A stretch of 64,000 nucleotides of DNA from Pseudomonas reactans (GCF_013385825.1 NZ_JACAPG010000020.1:271754-335753); one strand, 5' to 3'; counted from the stretch's first letter, positions 7,248 through 16,154 are shown. Numbers and translations are program-made. Notes: generated from the letters alone by a model not told the origin.

Positions 7248-8270
7248 CTATTTCTCCCCCGCTCCAAGTTCAAAGGGCTTGAAGCGCACGACTTCCTCGC
7301 CGACCCAATCATTGAGAAGGGCAAGGCGTGCCTGAATCGGCTCAAGCTCCAGGGTGGCCCATACCTCCCCTGCCTCCTTCGGGGAGCCAAAGCCCCCCGC
7401 GTTCTTCGGCACGATGCCCATCAACTGGGGATAGACCCGCAACGCCGCGAGCACATCGCCCTGGGTCTGGTCCTTGATCGAGTTGAACTCGTCCTTTGCT
7501 GACACCTCGCTCACCGGTATCAACTGAATGCCCTCCTTTTTCCCGTTCGGCGCGTACACAAACAGGTTGCGGAAGTTGCCCGGCCCCTTGGAGTTTTTCA
7601 ATGCCGTGCGCAGGTCATCAATGTCGGATTCGTTCTGCGCCGCGTCCGTCATGTACAGGATGAAACCCGCATGACTGCCATTCTCGTAGTACTTGCGGCG
7701 AAACAACGTCGCCGATTGATTCAACAGCGCCGATTGCAGTGCACACAGCCACTCCGGCAACCCGTAAATTTCCTGATGCAGATCCAGCTCACGCAAATGG
7801 AAGACGCTGCCCTGGTCAAACTCATGTTCATTCTTCCAGCCCTGTACCTGGAAAAAGCGCTGGTCCTTCCCTACCCGCATGTACTTCGCCAGTGCAGGTT
7901 TGAGCGCCACGGTCGAGCCCAGCAGTGACCGCCGCGCCTCCACATACCCATTGCCCAATGCCAGGTAGTCCTGGGCGTACTGGTCGAACGCCTCGCGGCT
8001 CAACAGCTTGTGCGGAATGAACGTGCGGGTCAGTTGGTTACGCTTGAAGCGCAGCCCCGAGTCGAGGTGAACGCTGGCCTTCACCGATCGAGCCAGTCCG
8101 TCCAGTGACAATGGCGGCTCATACCAGCGCCCGTTAAACCAGCACTCCAACGAGTCGAATATCTCCCTGGCCGATAACACCGACTCAGGCTCGCCGAACG
8201 TGAAAGCCACTGACTTGTGCTCACTCACCGCCTGCTCCGTGGCAACCGCCACCTCATTGTTTGTACTCAT
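7248..8270 (-). CDS. Q: portal protein (P2 gpQ family)
   Basis: A 340-residue phage portal protein forming the dodecameric DNA entry/exit vertex. Family signatures include the N-terminal FTFGEPESVLSAREIFDSLE, the conserved VYAPNGKKEGIQLIP, and KDQTQGDVLAALRVYPQLMG near the C-terminus, as in P2 gpQ (about 340 residues). The ATG at 8268-8270 overlaps the terminase stop codon (TGATG), indicating translational coupling of P and Q. Transcription runs leftward from the divergent late promoter region at about 10078. Confidence 0.95.
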   Translation of the reverse strand: MSTNNEVAVATEQAVSEHKSVAFTFGEPESVLSAREIFDSLECWFNGRWYEPPLSLDGLARSVKASVHLDSGLRFKRNQLTRTFIPHKLLSREAFDQYAQDYLALGNGYVEARRSLLGSTVALKPALAKYMRVGKDQRFFQVQGWKNEHEFDQGSVFHLRELDLHQEIYGLPEWLCALQSALLNQSATLFRRKYYENGSHAGFILYMTDAAQNESDIDDLRTALKNSKGPGNFRNLFVYAPNGKKEGIQLIPVSEVSAKDEFNSIKDQTQGDVLAALRVYPQLMGIVPKNAGGFGSPKEAGEVWATLELEPIQARLALLNDWVGEEVVRFKPFELGAGEK

Positions 8271-10030
8271 CAAAAAAGCTCCATCCGCCCGGTATTGGCA
8301 GCCGTCTGCCCTTCGAGCGGTTCGTGGTGTAGTGCATGGAAAAGCGCCCAGGCCAGGTCGGCGTGGCCGGTTGATTCGCTACGTCCTGCGGTATAGGTGA
8401 ACTGCCGGCCGCTGGCGGTGATGGTTTTGCGGATCGCCATCAGTGATTGAGCGAAGTCCGTCCAGCCGGCGTCGAACTCCAGCCGGCCTTTATGGATCAC
8501 GTCATATGCCTTCATCACCAAGCGCGACTTCACCTCTGGCGAATAGCTGAACGTTGTCAGCCCAGGGAAAAACTGCCGCACAAGCTGCGCCACGCCCGAG
8601 CCCATGCCGGTTGTGTCGATGCCGATATAGGTCACCCAGTAACGCTGGGTAACCATACGAATTGACTCGGCCTGCGCCGCGAAGTCCATGCCACGGAACT
8701 GGTGCCGCTCAAGCACCCGGAACTTACCGCCTGGCACCATGGGCGGCGCAACGACCACCAGGCCAGAGCTATCGCCCGTTTCGGCCGGGTCATAGCCCAA
8801 CCAAACCTGACGGTCGGCCAGCGGACGCGGCGCCAACGGTTTGTAGTCCTCGGCCCATTCGACCCAGCTGTCCACCATGCAAGACTGCAACATCGACAGA
8901 GGGAAGATGCTCGCCCCGTCATCCACAAACTGGCACATCAGCAAGTTCTGGAAGGCCTCGGCGTCGTACTCCTGGCGCAGCTCTTCAAGGTCAAACAGGT
9001 CACAGCCGCGCTGCTCGGCGTCCAGAATCGTGACGATCTGCCGCCACACCTTGTCCTCGCACAACCGCCCCTGTTGCAGGGCATCGTGGGAAACATCGAC
9101 AGAAATACGGTTAGCGGCAGGTTTGCCCTTGTTGAATCGCTCTCCCGTCCAGAACGTGTAGGCCTCGTGAGCCATGCTCGACGGCGTGCTGAAGTAGGTG
9201 CGGCGGTATTGCTTCTGCATCGCCATGCCCGAGGCGACCTTGTTCAGTTCCTTGAACTTGAACGTCCAGAAGAATTCGTCGAAGTAGAAATTGCCGTGGT
9301 AGCCCTGGGCGGTGCGGGCATTGGTGCCCAGGAAGTGCAGCTCGGCGCCGTTCGCCAATGTGATGGGATCGCCGGTCAGTTCAACGCCGACGACTTCCCT
9401 GGCAAAGGACTGAATATACGACTTGAAAATGTGAGCCTGATTCTTCGACGCTGATAGGAAAATCTGGTTACGCCCCGTGGTCAGGGCATCAATCAATGCC
9501 TCCCGAGCGAAGTAGAAAGTCGCCCCGATCTGCCGGCTTTTCAGGATGGCCCTGGTGCGCTGATTACCCGCCTTGTACCAATCCAGCTGATAACCGAAGC
9601 ACCCATCGATAAACGCCTGGGTGAGCAGCTCAATATGCTCTTCGCTGAACTCATTGCGGCTCGGTTTTTTCTTGGGTCCGCTGTTGCGATCATTCAGTTT
9701 CGGGTTTAGCTCAGACTCGGTACCGCCGCCCTGGAACCGCTCAATACGGGCCTGGCGCTCAAGCTGCCGGTGGAGCAGGTCAATTTCCTTGAAATCGCCG
9801 CCGGTCTTGCCTTCCTTCAGGATCAACTGCACCAACCGCGCTTCCAACGCGCCGCCAATTCGCTCGACATTACCCGCCCGGTCCCATTCGTCACGGGTTT
9901 TCCAGCTGTGGACGGTCTTCTCTTTTTCGTCCAGGTACTCGGCAATTTCGGTGATGCGCCAACCCGTCCAGTACAAAAATTTGGCCTGGCGACGGTTATC
10001 ACGGATGGGAATTTCAGCGAGAGCATTCAT
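8270..10030 (-). CDS. P: terminase large (ATPase) subunit (P2 gpP family)
   Basis: A 586-residue terminase motor, the same length class as P2 gpP. The N-terminal HTH-like region (FLYWTGWRITEIAEYLDEKE) is followed by the ATPase core with the KSRQIGATFYFAREA Walker-A-like segment and the acidic Walker B in NFYFDEFFW (about residues 244-252). The C-terminal RNase H-like region contains WLGYDPAETGDSSGLVVVAP. The start at 10030 (MNALAEIPI) matches family starts; the frame is open 278 codons further upstream but that part is antisense to the scaffold gene and has no phage-like sequence. Confidence 0.95.
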   Translation of the reverse strand: MNALAEIPIRDNRRQAKFLYWTGWRITEIAEYLDEKEKTVHSWKTRDEWDRAGNVERIGGALEARLVQLILKEGKTGGDFKEIDLLHRQLERQARIERFQGGGTESELNPKLNDRNSGPKKKPSRNEFSEEHIELLTQAFIDGCFGYQLDWYKAGNQRTRAILKSRQIGATFYFAREALIDALTTGRNQIFLSASKNQAHIFKSYIQSFAREVVGVELTGDPITLANGAELHFLGTNARTAQGYHGNFYFDEFFWTFKFKELNKVASGMAMQKQYRRTYFSTPSSMAHEAYTFWTGERFNKGKPAANRISVDVSHDALQQGRLCEDKVWRQIVTILDAEQRGCDLFDLEELRQEYDAEAFQNLLMCQFVDDGASIFPLSMLQSCMVDSWVEWAEDYKPLAPRPLADRQVWLGYDPAETGDSSGLVVVAPPMVPGGKFRVLERHQFRGMDFAAQAESIRMVTQRYWVTYIGIDTTGMGSGVAQLVRQFFPGLTTFSYSPEVKSRLVMKAYDVIHKGRLEFDAGWTDFAQSLMAIRKTITASGRQFTYTAGRSESTGHADLAWALFHALHHEPLEGQTAANTGRMELF

Positions 10031-10077
10031 GGCGCAGATGCTGCCTCCCGCGCGCGTGGTACACCCGCCCCGCTCCC

Positions 10078-10096
10078 TGTAGAGCCTTGCTCTACA
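10078..10096. promoter_or_regulatory. late-activator palindrome between the divergent P/Q and O units
   Basis: The perfect palindrome TGTAGAGC-CTT-GCTCTACA. It has the same TGTAG-N9-CTACA layout as the sites at 17875 and 22684, each before a late transcription unit, and resembles the TGT-N12-ACA site of P2 Ogr with one extra base. It probably activates both the leftward P-Q and the rightward O-N-M promoters. Confidence 0.75.
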
Positions 10097-10183
10097 AGTG
10101 CGGCTCGTTGCCCGCGAGGCCGCAGCTGCCGACCATGCCCACATCGCAACGGCAGTTAGCCGCCACCGCACTGAGGACTCCCC

Positions 10184-11029
10184 ATGGCCAGCAGCACCAA
10201 ACAGAAATTCCGCTCCAAGTGGACCCGCATTGCCGTAGAAGGCGCGACCACCGATGGCCGCATCATCGAGCGGAACTGGATTGCCGACATGGCCTCGCAG
10301 TACACCCCGAACACCTATGGCGCTCGCATCAACTGCGAGCACATCAAGGGTTACTGGCCGGGTGGCGAGTTCGGCGCTTACGGCGACGTATTGGCACTTA
10401 AGGCTGAAGAAGTCGAGATTGCCGGCATCAAGAAATTGGCGTTGTTCGCCCAACTGGAACCCAACGAAGCGCTGCTGGCCCTGAACAAGAAAGGTCAGAA
10501 GGTCTACACCTCGGTGGAGATCCAACCGAAGTTTGCCGACAGCGGCAAGGCCTATCTGGTTGGTCTTGCTATTACCGACACCCCAGCCAGCCTGGGCACT
10601 GAAGCACTGAGTTTCAGCGCCCAACACGGCACCTTGGCCGGCCGTAAACAGGACAAAGACAACCTGTTCAGCGTCGCCGAAGAAGCCAGCTTCGAATTCG
10701 AAGAAGTCACCGACCAGCCGAGTGCTTTTGCAGCAATCAAGGCCAAACTCGGTGAGTTCATCAAACTGAGCAAGGACAAGGAAGGCAAGGACGCCACCAC
10801 TTTCTCCGACATCGGTGAAGCGCTGGAAAGCCTGGTGACCCTTGCCACCCAGCAGGCTGAGCAAGCCGAAGCTTCAAGCACGGCCCTGGCAGATCTGAAA
10901 AAGCAGTTCACCAGCCTGGATACCGAGCTGAAAGAGCTCAAAACCAAGCTCGGCCAAACCGCTGATCTCAGCCAGCAACAGCGCCCGTCCAGCACTGGCG
11001 GTCCTGGGACCGTACTGACTGCTTACTGA
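10184..11029 (+). CDS. O: capsid scaffolding protein/protease (P2 gpO family)
   Basis: A 281-residue GPO-family protein. The N-terminal half is a serine protease: the histidine of NCEHIKGYWPGG (about residue 51) and the serine of VYTSVEIQPKF (about residue 110) match the P2 gpO catalytic positions. The C-terminal half is a scaffold helix with strong coiled-coil character (LADLKKQFTSLDTELKELKT). It guides procapsid assembly and then cleaves itself, the capsid protein and the portal. It begins the rightward late unit O-N-M. Confidence 0.95.
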   Translation: MASSTKQKFRSKWTRIAVEGATTDGRIIERNWIADMASQYTPNTYGARINCEHIKGYWPGGEFGAYGDVLALKAEEVEIAGIKKLALFAQLEPNEALLALNKKGQKVYTSVEIQPKFADSGKAYLVGLAITDTPASLGTEALSFSAQHGTLAGRKQDKDNLFSVAEEASFEFEEVTDQPSAFAAIKAKLGEFIKLSKDKEGKDATTFSDIGEALESLVTLATQQAEQAEASSTALADLKKQFTSLDTELKELKTKLGQTADLSQQQRPSSTGGPGTVLTAY

Positions 11030-11075
11030 ACCCACGGCCCAATACCGACAAGCCTATTCACCGGAGAACACCCCC

Positions 11076-12128
11076 ATGCGTAAAGAAACACGCTTCGCCT
11101 TCGCCGCCCTGGCCGTGCAGATCGCCCTGCTCAATGGCGTAGCCAGTGCCCACGAAAAATTCAGCGTCGACCCCAGCATCCAACAAAAACTGGAAGTTGC
11201 GGTGCAGGAATCCGATGGTTTCCTGAAACAGATCAACATCATTGGCGTCGACGAACAGTCAGGGGAAGCTCTGCTGCTGGGTGTCAATGGCCCGGTTGCA
11301 AGCCGCACAGATACCTCCGGTGGCACCCGTCGCAGCCCGTTGAGCCGTAGCACGCTGAGCAAAGACAGCTACGTCTGCAAGCAAACGAACTTCGACAGCG
11401 CGTTTCCCTATGCCCTGCTGGATGCCTGGGCCAAGTTCCCCGACTTCCAAGTCAAGCTGAGCAACGCGATCATCCTGCGCCAGGCCCTGGACCGCATCAT
11501 GATCGGTTTCAACGGCACCAGCGCCGCTGCAACCACCAACCGTGCCGCCAACCCTCTGCTGCAAGACGTCAACATCGGTTGGCTGCAAAAAATCCGCCTC
11601 AGCGCCGATGACCGCGTGCTCGACGCGGCCACCATTGGCCCCCGCAAAGTCATCAAGGTTGCGGGAGTCGATACCGTATTTGAGGGTGATTACGCCAACC
11701 TCGACGGCCTGGTGTTCGACGCAATCCAAATGCTCGACCCATGGCACCGCACCCGCCCGGATCTGCGCGTATTGGTTTCCCGCAACCTGATGCACAGCAA
11801 ACTGCTGGCAGCCGTGGAAAAGGGGGCCGACTCCAACCAGGAAGAAAACGCCGCTCAAGAGATTGTCAGCCGCGCCCGTTTGGGTGGCCTGCCGGTCGTC
11901 GACGCTCCGTTCTTCCCGGATAACACCGTGCTGGTCACCACCCTCAGCAACCTTTCGATCTACTACCAGAACGGTGCCCGTCGCCGTCACCTGAAAGACG
12001 AACCTGAGCTGGATCGTATCGCCGACTACCAGTCTTCGAACGAAGCCTACGTGATCGAAGACTTCGGCCTGGTAGCCCTGGTGGAAGACATCACGGCCGT
12101 CAACTACCCAGCTCCAACCGGGGCATAA
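11076..12128 (+). CDS. N: major capsid protein (P2 gpN family)
   Basis: A 350-residue capsid protein, close to the 357 residues of P2 gpN. Recognisable parts are the N-terminal RKETRFAFAALAVQIALLNG leader that the gpO protease would trim, KFSVDPSIQQKLEVAVQES, and the conserved C-terminal SNLSIYYQNGARRRHLKDEP followed by DRIADYQSSNEAYVIEDFG. It follows gpO by 46 bp and precedes the terminase small subunit by 10 bp. Confidence 0.96.
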   Translation: MRKETRFAFAALAVQIALLNGVASAHEKFSVDPSIQQKLEVAVQESDGFLKQINIIGVDEQSGEALLLGVNGPVASRTDTSGGTRRSPLSRSTLSKDSYVCKQTNFDSAFPYALLDAWAKFPDFQVKLSNAIILRQALDRIMIGFNGTSAAATTNRAANPLLQDVNIGWLQKIRLSADDRVLDAATIGPRKVIKVAGVDTVFEGDYANLDGLVFDAIQMLDPWHRTRPDLRVLVSRNLMHSKLLAAVEKGADSNQEENAAQEIVSRARLGGLPVVDAPFFPDNTVLVTTLSNLSIYYQNGARRRHLKDEPELDRIADYQSSNEAYVIEDFGLVALVEDITAVNYPAPTGA

Positions 12129-12138
12129 GAGGCGCGCC

Positions 12139-12846
12139 ATGCACCAGACACCAGCCCAACGCAACCAGCTGCGCAAACGCGCAGCCATTGAGTCCGCCGC
12201 AACTGCGCCGGCCACTTCAATGGAAGGTGCAACCGCCTACGAGCACCAACTCGCCCAGCTGGCACAGCACCGCGCGCGTCTCAAGCAGGTGCAGTCCGAC
12301 CAGGGCAAAGCTGAACTCAAAGCGCTGCTGATCCCCGAGTACGAGCCCTACGTGCAGGGTGTTTTGGACGCCGGCAACGGCGCTCAAGACGAAGTACTCA
12401 CCACCATCATGCTCTGGTGTATTGATGCCGGCGCCTACCCCGGTGCGCTGCAAATCGCTGATTACGTGATCAAGCACGGCTTGAAAATGCCGGATCGCTT
12501 CGCACGCACTACCGGCACCTTGATCGCCGAAGAAATCGCCGAAGCCGCCCTTAAAGCGCAGAAGGCTGGTGAAGGTTTCCCGTTGTGGATTCTAGAGCAG
12601 GCCGCCCGCATCACCGCCGAACAGGATATGCCTGACCAAGCCCGCGCCAAGCTGCACCTGGCAATTGGTAAGGAAAACGCCGCAAAAGTGCCGAATGAAA
12701 ACCTCACGACAACTGACGTTGGTTTTCTGGTGGTGGCAAAGGCTCACCTGAGCAAAGCCATCGATCTGCACAGCAACTGCGGCGGCAAAAAGGATCTGGA
12801 GCGCGTCGAGCGCCTCCTCAAAAAGTACGCTGCTCCCAGCAGCTAA
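12139..12846 (+). CDS. M: terminase small/endonuclease subunit (P2 gpM family)
   Basis: A 235-residue gpM-family protein. The typical segments are EYEPYVQGVLDAGNGAQDEV, LTTIMLWCIDAGAYPGALQI and ADYVIKHGLKMPDRFARTTG. In P2 this subunit works with gpP to cut cos. Ten bases separate it from gpN. It ends the O-N-M core before a 98-bp gap. Confidence 0.94.
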   Translation: MHQTPAQRNQLRKRAAIESAATAPATSMEGATAYEHQLAQLAQHRARLKQVQSDQGKAELKALLIPEYEPYVQGVLDAGNGAQDEVLTTIMLWCIDAGAYPGALQIADYVIKHGLKMPDRFARTTGTLIAEEIAEAALKAQKAGEGFPLWILEQAARITAEQDMPDQARAKLHLAIGKENAAKVPNENLTTTDVGFLVVAKAHLSKAIDLHSNCGGKKDLERVERLLKKYAAPSS

Positions 12847-12944
12847 CCGAGCGTCCCCACGCACCCCGCCGGCTCGGGGCGGATCGGCCAGGCCGCTCCT
12901 CCTGAACGTGAAGCCCCGACCACCGGCGATCTATCGGAGCCGTC

Positions 12945-13241
12945 ATGAACACCGCCTTTGCCAACCTCTACCAGAGTGATTTCACTCCAACGGAATCTGA
13001 ACGGCGCTTGGCTGCTGCGGCTGAACAGTACGTGACCGAAACAGAGGCTTACGACCGCACCGTCTGCACCGGCCCAATTGTGAAAGGCTCCATCATGCCG
13101 GCCGACTCGCACGAACGTGTGCTAGTGAACCGCAACGCCATTCGAGCGATGGACCATCTCTGTACGCAACACCCCGAATTCACCCGGCAGCAGATCCTGC
13201 GCGAAGTTTCCCGCGCAGACATCCGAGGCCCTTCCCATTGA
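12945..13241 (+). CDS. small phage protein of unknown function between M and L
   Basis: A 98-residue, charged, soluble protein (MNTAFANLYQSDFTPTESER ... EFTRQQILREVSRADIRGP). I recognise no motif. Its stop codon overlaps the TTG start of gpL (TTGA), so it is translated within the late operon. Coupling to gpL suggests a head-related accessory role, but nothing in the sequence proves it. Confidence 0.7.
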   Translation: MNTAFANLYQSDFTPTESERRLAAAAEQYVTETEAYDRTVCTGPIVKGSIMPADSHERVLVNRNAIRAMDHLCTQHPEFTRQQILREVSRADIRGPSH

Positions 13242-13699
13242 GCGCATTCGTAGCCAGCGGACCGGTCACCGGCGGTCATATCAACACCGACCCATTCTGG
13301 CCCTCAATCGATCTTGAGCAGTTGCGCGCCACCCTGCGCATCGACAACAGCGTCACGCTAGCCCGCCTGGAAACCGCCGTAATCGCCGCAGCCATCAACC
13401 TCAACCGTGAATTGAAGTCGTGGAAAGCGAAGCAACTGGCTGCCGGCTACGCCACGTTGGCCGAGGTCCCCGACGATAAAATCAAAGATGTATCTGTCCA
13501 GGCTCACTTGTATCGCCGTGCGATCGAGGCCGGTACGGGCGCCGAAGTTTGCGAGCGGTACCGCGACTACAGCGCGACCAATACAGGCAGCGATAAGGCC
13601 GAAGAAACCGCCCCGACCATCGACGACTACCGCCGCGATCTGCGTTGGGCCGTCCGTGACTTCCTCGGAATCAGCCGTACCACCGTGGAGCTGATCTGA
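13238..13699 (+). CDS. L: head completion/stabilisation protein (P2 gpL family)
   Basis: A 153-residue gpL protein that closes filled heads before tail joining. The family pattern is seen in FWPSIDLEQLRATLRIDNSV, TLARLETAVIAAAINLNRELK and the C-terminal DDYRRDLRWAVRDFLGISRT. The start is TTG, overlapping the previous stop. The stop TGA overlaps the ATG of gpX. Confidence 0.93.
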   Translation: MSAFVASGPVTGGHINTDPFWPSIDLEQLRATLRIDNSVTLARLETAVIAAAINLNRELKSWKAKQLAAGYATLAEVPDDKIKDVSVQAHLYRRAIEAGTGAEVCERYRDYSATNTGSDKAEETAPTIDDYRRDLRWAVRDFLGISRTTVELI

Positions 13700-13911
13700 T
13701 GCCCGTCGCCATCCGCGCCAACCAAAACGAAACCGTTGACGCCCTCTGCTGGCGGTTCTACGGCCGCACCGCCGGCGTCACCGAGGCTGTTCTTGAAGCA
13801 AACCCCGGCCTGGCCGAGCACGGCCCAATCCTGCCGCAAGGCCTTGTCGTCAACATGCCCGAAGCCCAAACCAGCGCGCCCCAGCGGCAGATGGTTCAGC
13901 TATGGAACTGA
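13699..13911 (+). CDS. X: tail protein X (P2 gpX family, LysM-like)
   Basis: A 70-residue protein with the gpX/LysM-like fold pattern: NQNETVDALCWRFYGRTAGV, VLEANPGLAEHGPILPQGL and VVNMPEA. In P2, gpX is an essential small tail-hub protein. It is coupled to gpL by TGATG. Confidence 0.93.
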   Translation: MPVAIRANQNETVDALCWRFYGRTAGVTEAVLEANPGLAEHGPILPQGLVVNMPEAQTSAPQRQMVQLWN

Positions 13912-13938
13912 AACCCTGCATCCAAGGAACCCCACACC

Positions 13939-14292
13939 ATGGCTGATCCGACTTCCAGCGTTGTGACTGGTCTGCTCATTGGTTTGGGCCTGTCCACCGT
14001 AACGCCCGTCATCGACGACGGAGCGCTATTCGGCGCCATCCTCGGCGCCTGGCTTGTTACCAGTACCAAGCGTGACCTCAAAGTCTGGCAGCGGCTGGGC
14101 TCACTGTTCCTGTCGGCCGGCGTGGGCTATCTGTTCGCGCCCATGGCCTTGCAGGCAATCCCGTTTATCACCAGTGGTGGCAGTGCGTTTCTCTGTGCCC
14201 TGGTGGTCATCCCAATCAGCATCAAGCTGATGGTGTGGGTGGAAAAAGCGGACATCTGGGACATCTGGCGTCGCATCCGAGGGGGCACCTGA
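13939..14292 (+). CDS. putative holin or holin-like membrane protein
   Basis: A 117-residue, strongly hydrophobic protein with about four membrane segments (SSVVTGLLIGLGLSTVTPVI, LFGAILGAWLVTS, LGSLFLSAGVGYLFAPMAL, GSAFLCALVVIPISIKLMVW) and a charged C-terminus (EKADIWDIWRRIRGGT). It holds the position of P2 gene Y (holin) between X and the endolysin. The next gene, 1 bp away, is a second small membrane protein, so one may be the holin and the other an antiholin. Confidence 0.7.
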   Translation: MADPTSSVVTGLLIGLGLSTVTPVIDDGALFGAILGAWLVTSTKRDLKVWQRLGSLFLSAGVGYLFAPMALQAIPFITSGGSAFLCALVVIPISIKLMVWVEKADIWDIWRRIRGGT

Positions 14293-14293
14293 T

Positions 14294-14572
14294 ATGCCGA
14301 ACATCGAACTGGCCGTGCAGTTGATCACGGCAATCGCCTACCTGCTGAGTGCCCTGCGCCTGGCCTGCTACACCCGAGGTGATGCGCGTTACCGGCGCAG
14401 CATCTCGCTGCTTGCAAGCCTGTTTGGCGCCACGTTGTGCATCTGCGGTCTGGAGATCCTGCTAGAACGCCAACCCACCAGCCTCGGACAGGCCGCTGCC
14501 ATCGTGCTGCTCTGCATTCTGATTTTCCGTTCACGCGGCAACGTCGCCGCCCTGTTGAGGCCCAGCGCATGA
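14294..14572 (+). CDS. phage holin-family membrane protein
   Basis: A 92-residue protein with three hydrophobic helices (LAVQLITAIAYLLSALRLAC, SISLLASLFGATLCICGLEI, LGQAAAIVLLCILIFRS) linked by Arg-rich turns (YTRGDARYRR). It fits the phage_holin_3 style of holin. Its stop overlaps the endolysin ATG by one base pair pattern (ATGA), tying it to lysis. Confidence 0.75.
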   Translation: MPNIELAVQLITAIAYLLSALRLACYTRGDARYRRSISLLASLFGATLCICGLEILLERQPTSLGQAAAIVLLCILIFRSRGNVAALLRPSA

Positions 14573-15414
14573 CCACCACCCTTCGCCACGGCGACCGCTC
14601 GCAAGCAGTGCTGATGCTGCAAAAGAACCTCATCAAGCACGGCGCCAAGCTGGTACCGGATGGACACTATGGCGATGCCACTGAATCCGCCGTGCGTGCG
14701 TACCAGGTGAAAGCCGGCCTGGTCGCCGATGGCGTCGCCGGTACCAAGACGCAAACTAGTCTTGCCGGCGGCGACTGTGCCCAGCTGCTGCGCAACAACG
14801 ACCTGGTGACCGCAGCCGAACGTCTCGACGTACCGTTGGCGAGCATCTACGCGGTCAATGAGGTGGAGTCCAAGGGCAAGGGCTTTCTCGACAACGGCAA
14901 GCCGGTGATCCTGTTCGAAAGGCATATCATGTACCGCCAGCTCGCCATGGTTCGGCACCCTGGCGATGACCCGGCCGAACTCAAGCGGCACGCCGACCAA
15001 CTCGCCACCGCCAACCCAGCCCTGGTCAACCCGAAGGCCGGCGGCTACATCGGCGGTACCTCAGAGCACCAGCGCCTGGCGATGGCCCGCCTAATCGATG
15101 ACACCGCCGCACTGGAGTCGGCGTCCTGGGGCGCCTTCCAGATCATGGGGTTCCATTGGAAGCGCCTCGGCTATGCCAGCGTGCAGGAATTTGCGGCGGC
15201 AATGAGTGCCAGCGAATCGCAACAGCTCGACGCGTTCACCCGCTTCATTGAAACCGACCCTGTGCTACACAAGGCGCTGAAGGCTCGCAAATGGGCCGAG
15301 TTCGCCAAGCTATACAACGGCCCGGATTACCTTCGAAATCTCTATGACACTAAGCTCCAGCGCGCGTACGAACGGCACGCAAGCTGCGAGTGCGGGCAAG
15401 GAGTGGCGGCATGA
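14569..15414 (+). CDS. endolysin: peptidoglycan-binding domain plus N-acetylmuramidase (DUF3380)
   Basis: A 281-residue modular endolysin. Residues 5-65 form a PG_binding_1 repeat (LRHGDRSQAVLMLQKNLIKH, GDATESAVRAYQVKAGLVAD). Residues 90-275 form the N-acetylmuramidase (DUF3380) domain, with the likely catalytic Glu in YAVNEVESKG and the conserved FERHIMYRQL and SWGAFQIMGFHWKRLGY. It has no signal peptide, so it needs the holin. Both flanking genes overlap it by 4 bases (ATGA). It replaces the smaller P2 gpK-type lysozyme. Confidence 0.93.
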   Translation: MTTTLRHGDRSQAVLMLQKNLIKHGAKLVPDGHYGDATESAVRAYQVKAGLVADGVAGTKTQTSLAGGDCAQLLRNNDLVTAAERLDVPLASIYAVNEVESKGKGFLDNGKPVILFERHIMYRQLAMVRHPGDDPAELKRHADQLATANPALVNPKAGGYIGGTSEHQRLAMARLIDDTAALESASWGAFQIMGFHWKRLGYASVQEFAAAMSASESQQLDAFTRFIETDPVLHKALKARKWAEFAKLYNGPDYLRNLYDTKLQRAYERHASCECGQGVAA

Positions 15415-15614
15415 TCGACTTCGACGCGGTGAAGAAACTAAAGGTGCAGGACGGTGATTTGCTGGTGGTGCCTGAGTCCACCGAGCAAGACGACATGCAG
15501 CTGTTGGCTGAATCAATCCAGATCATGAACGGCGCCATGGCCGTGATCGTGCGCGGCCCAATCACGCAACTCGACACCGCCGCCATGAACAAACTCGGCT
15601 GGTATCGCGCGTGA
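15411..15614 (+). CDS. small conserved phage protein in the lysis cluster
   Basis: A 67-residue soluble protein (MIDFDAVKKLKVQDGDLLVV ... AAMNKLGWYRA). It is unidentified by motif. The ATG overlaps the endolysin stop (ATGA), and its own stop overlaps the GTG of the i-spanin gene (GTGA), so it is embedded in the coupled lysis operon. It occupies the place where P2 has lysA, but no membrane segments are visible, so an antiholin role is doubtful. Confidence 0.65.
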   Translation: MIDFDAVKKLKVQDGDLLVVPESTEQDDMQLLAESIQIMNGAMAVIVRGPITQLDTAAMNKLGWYRA

Positions 15615-16060
15615 GCACCGTTCGGCAAGCCCTGCTCGGCATCGCCTTGCTCGGCGCTCTGGTGCTACTGATATGGGTCCAGGAAACGCGCATCGACGTC
15701 GCTGAAGGCAAAACCGAGCGGGCGCAAGATGCGGCAAAGACCGCCCGCGACGACGCCGCCAGCAACCTGAAAACCGCCAACACCCTCGCCGACATCCTGA
15801 AACAGGAACGCGAAAATCAAGGCGCCATGCGCACGCAGCAAGACCTGTTGCGCCAGGGCCTGGCAAAACGCGAGCAAACCATAGAGGAACTCAAACGTGA
15901 AAACTCCGAACTGCGCGACTGGGCTGCTCAGCTTTTGCCTGACGCTGCTCGCCGGCTGCGCGAGCGCCCCGCCATCACCGGCGCCGCCGCTTATCGTGAC
16001 TGGCTGTCCGGCCGTGGTGCCGTGCCACCTGCCGGCGACCAGCCCGCTCAACAACGGTAA
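15611..16060 (+). CDS. lysB: inner-membrane spanin subunit (Rz/LysB-like)
   Basis: A 149-residue i-spanin. There is an N-terminal membrane anchor at about residues 7-24 (ALLGIALLGALVLLIWVQ), a long periplasmic coiled coil at about 30-105 (EGKTERAQDAAKTARDDAAS, LAKREQTIEELKRENSELRD), and a Pro/Gly-rich tail. The start is GTG. The outer partner is encoded inside it in the +1 frame from 15897. Confidence 0.85.
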   Translation: MSTVRQALLGIALLGALVLLIWVQETRIDVAEGKTERAQDAAKTARDDAASNLKTANTLADILKQERENQGAMRTQQDLLRQGLAKREQTIEELKRENSELRDWAAQLLPDAARRLRERPAITGAAAYRDWLSGRGAVPPAGDQPAQQR

Positions 16061-16154
16061 TCTTCTGACCGACCAAGACCGCGCCGAAGCCGCCTGGGCC
16101 GACTGTGCGGCACAGGTCGACATGGTCTACAAACATCAGCGGGCCAACCCATGA
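15897..16154 (+). CDS. lysC: outer-membrane spanin lipoprotein (Rz1/LysC-like), overlapping Rz
   Basis: An 85-residue lipoprotein. A signal peptide runs into the lipobox LLAG-C with the lipidated Cys at residue 21, followed by a Pro-rich linker (SAPPSPAPPLIVTGCPAVVP) typical of Rz1. It starts within the Rz gene in another frame and runs 94 bases past the Rz stop, the classic overlapping spanin arrangement that completes outer-membrane disruption. Its stop overlaps the ATG of gpR (ATGA). Confidence 0.88.
   Translation: MKTPNCATGLLSFCLTLLAGCASAPPSPAPPLIVTGCPAVVPCHLPATSPLNNGNLLTDQDRAEAAWADCAAQVDMVYKHQRANP

Noticed and set aside
10031..10864. Long N-terminal extension of the terminase reading frame
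   Set aside because: It is antisense to the well-supported scaffold gene O, and the terminase family start (MNALAEIPI) lies at 10030; the extension has no phage-like sequence.
11259..12215. 318-codon minus-strand ORF
   Set aside because: Opposite the capsid gene N, which is certain; no independent support.
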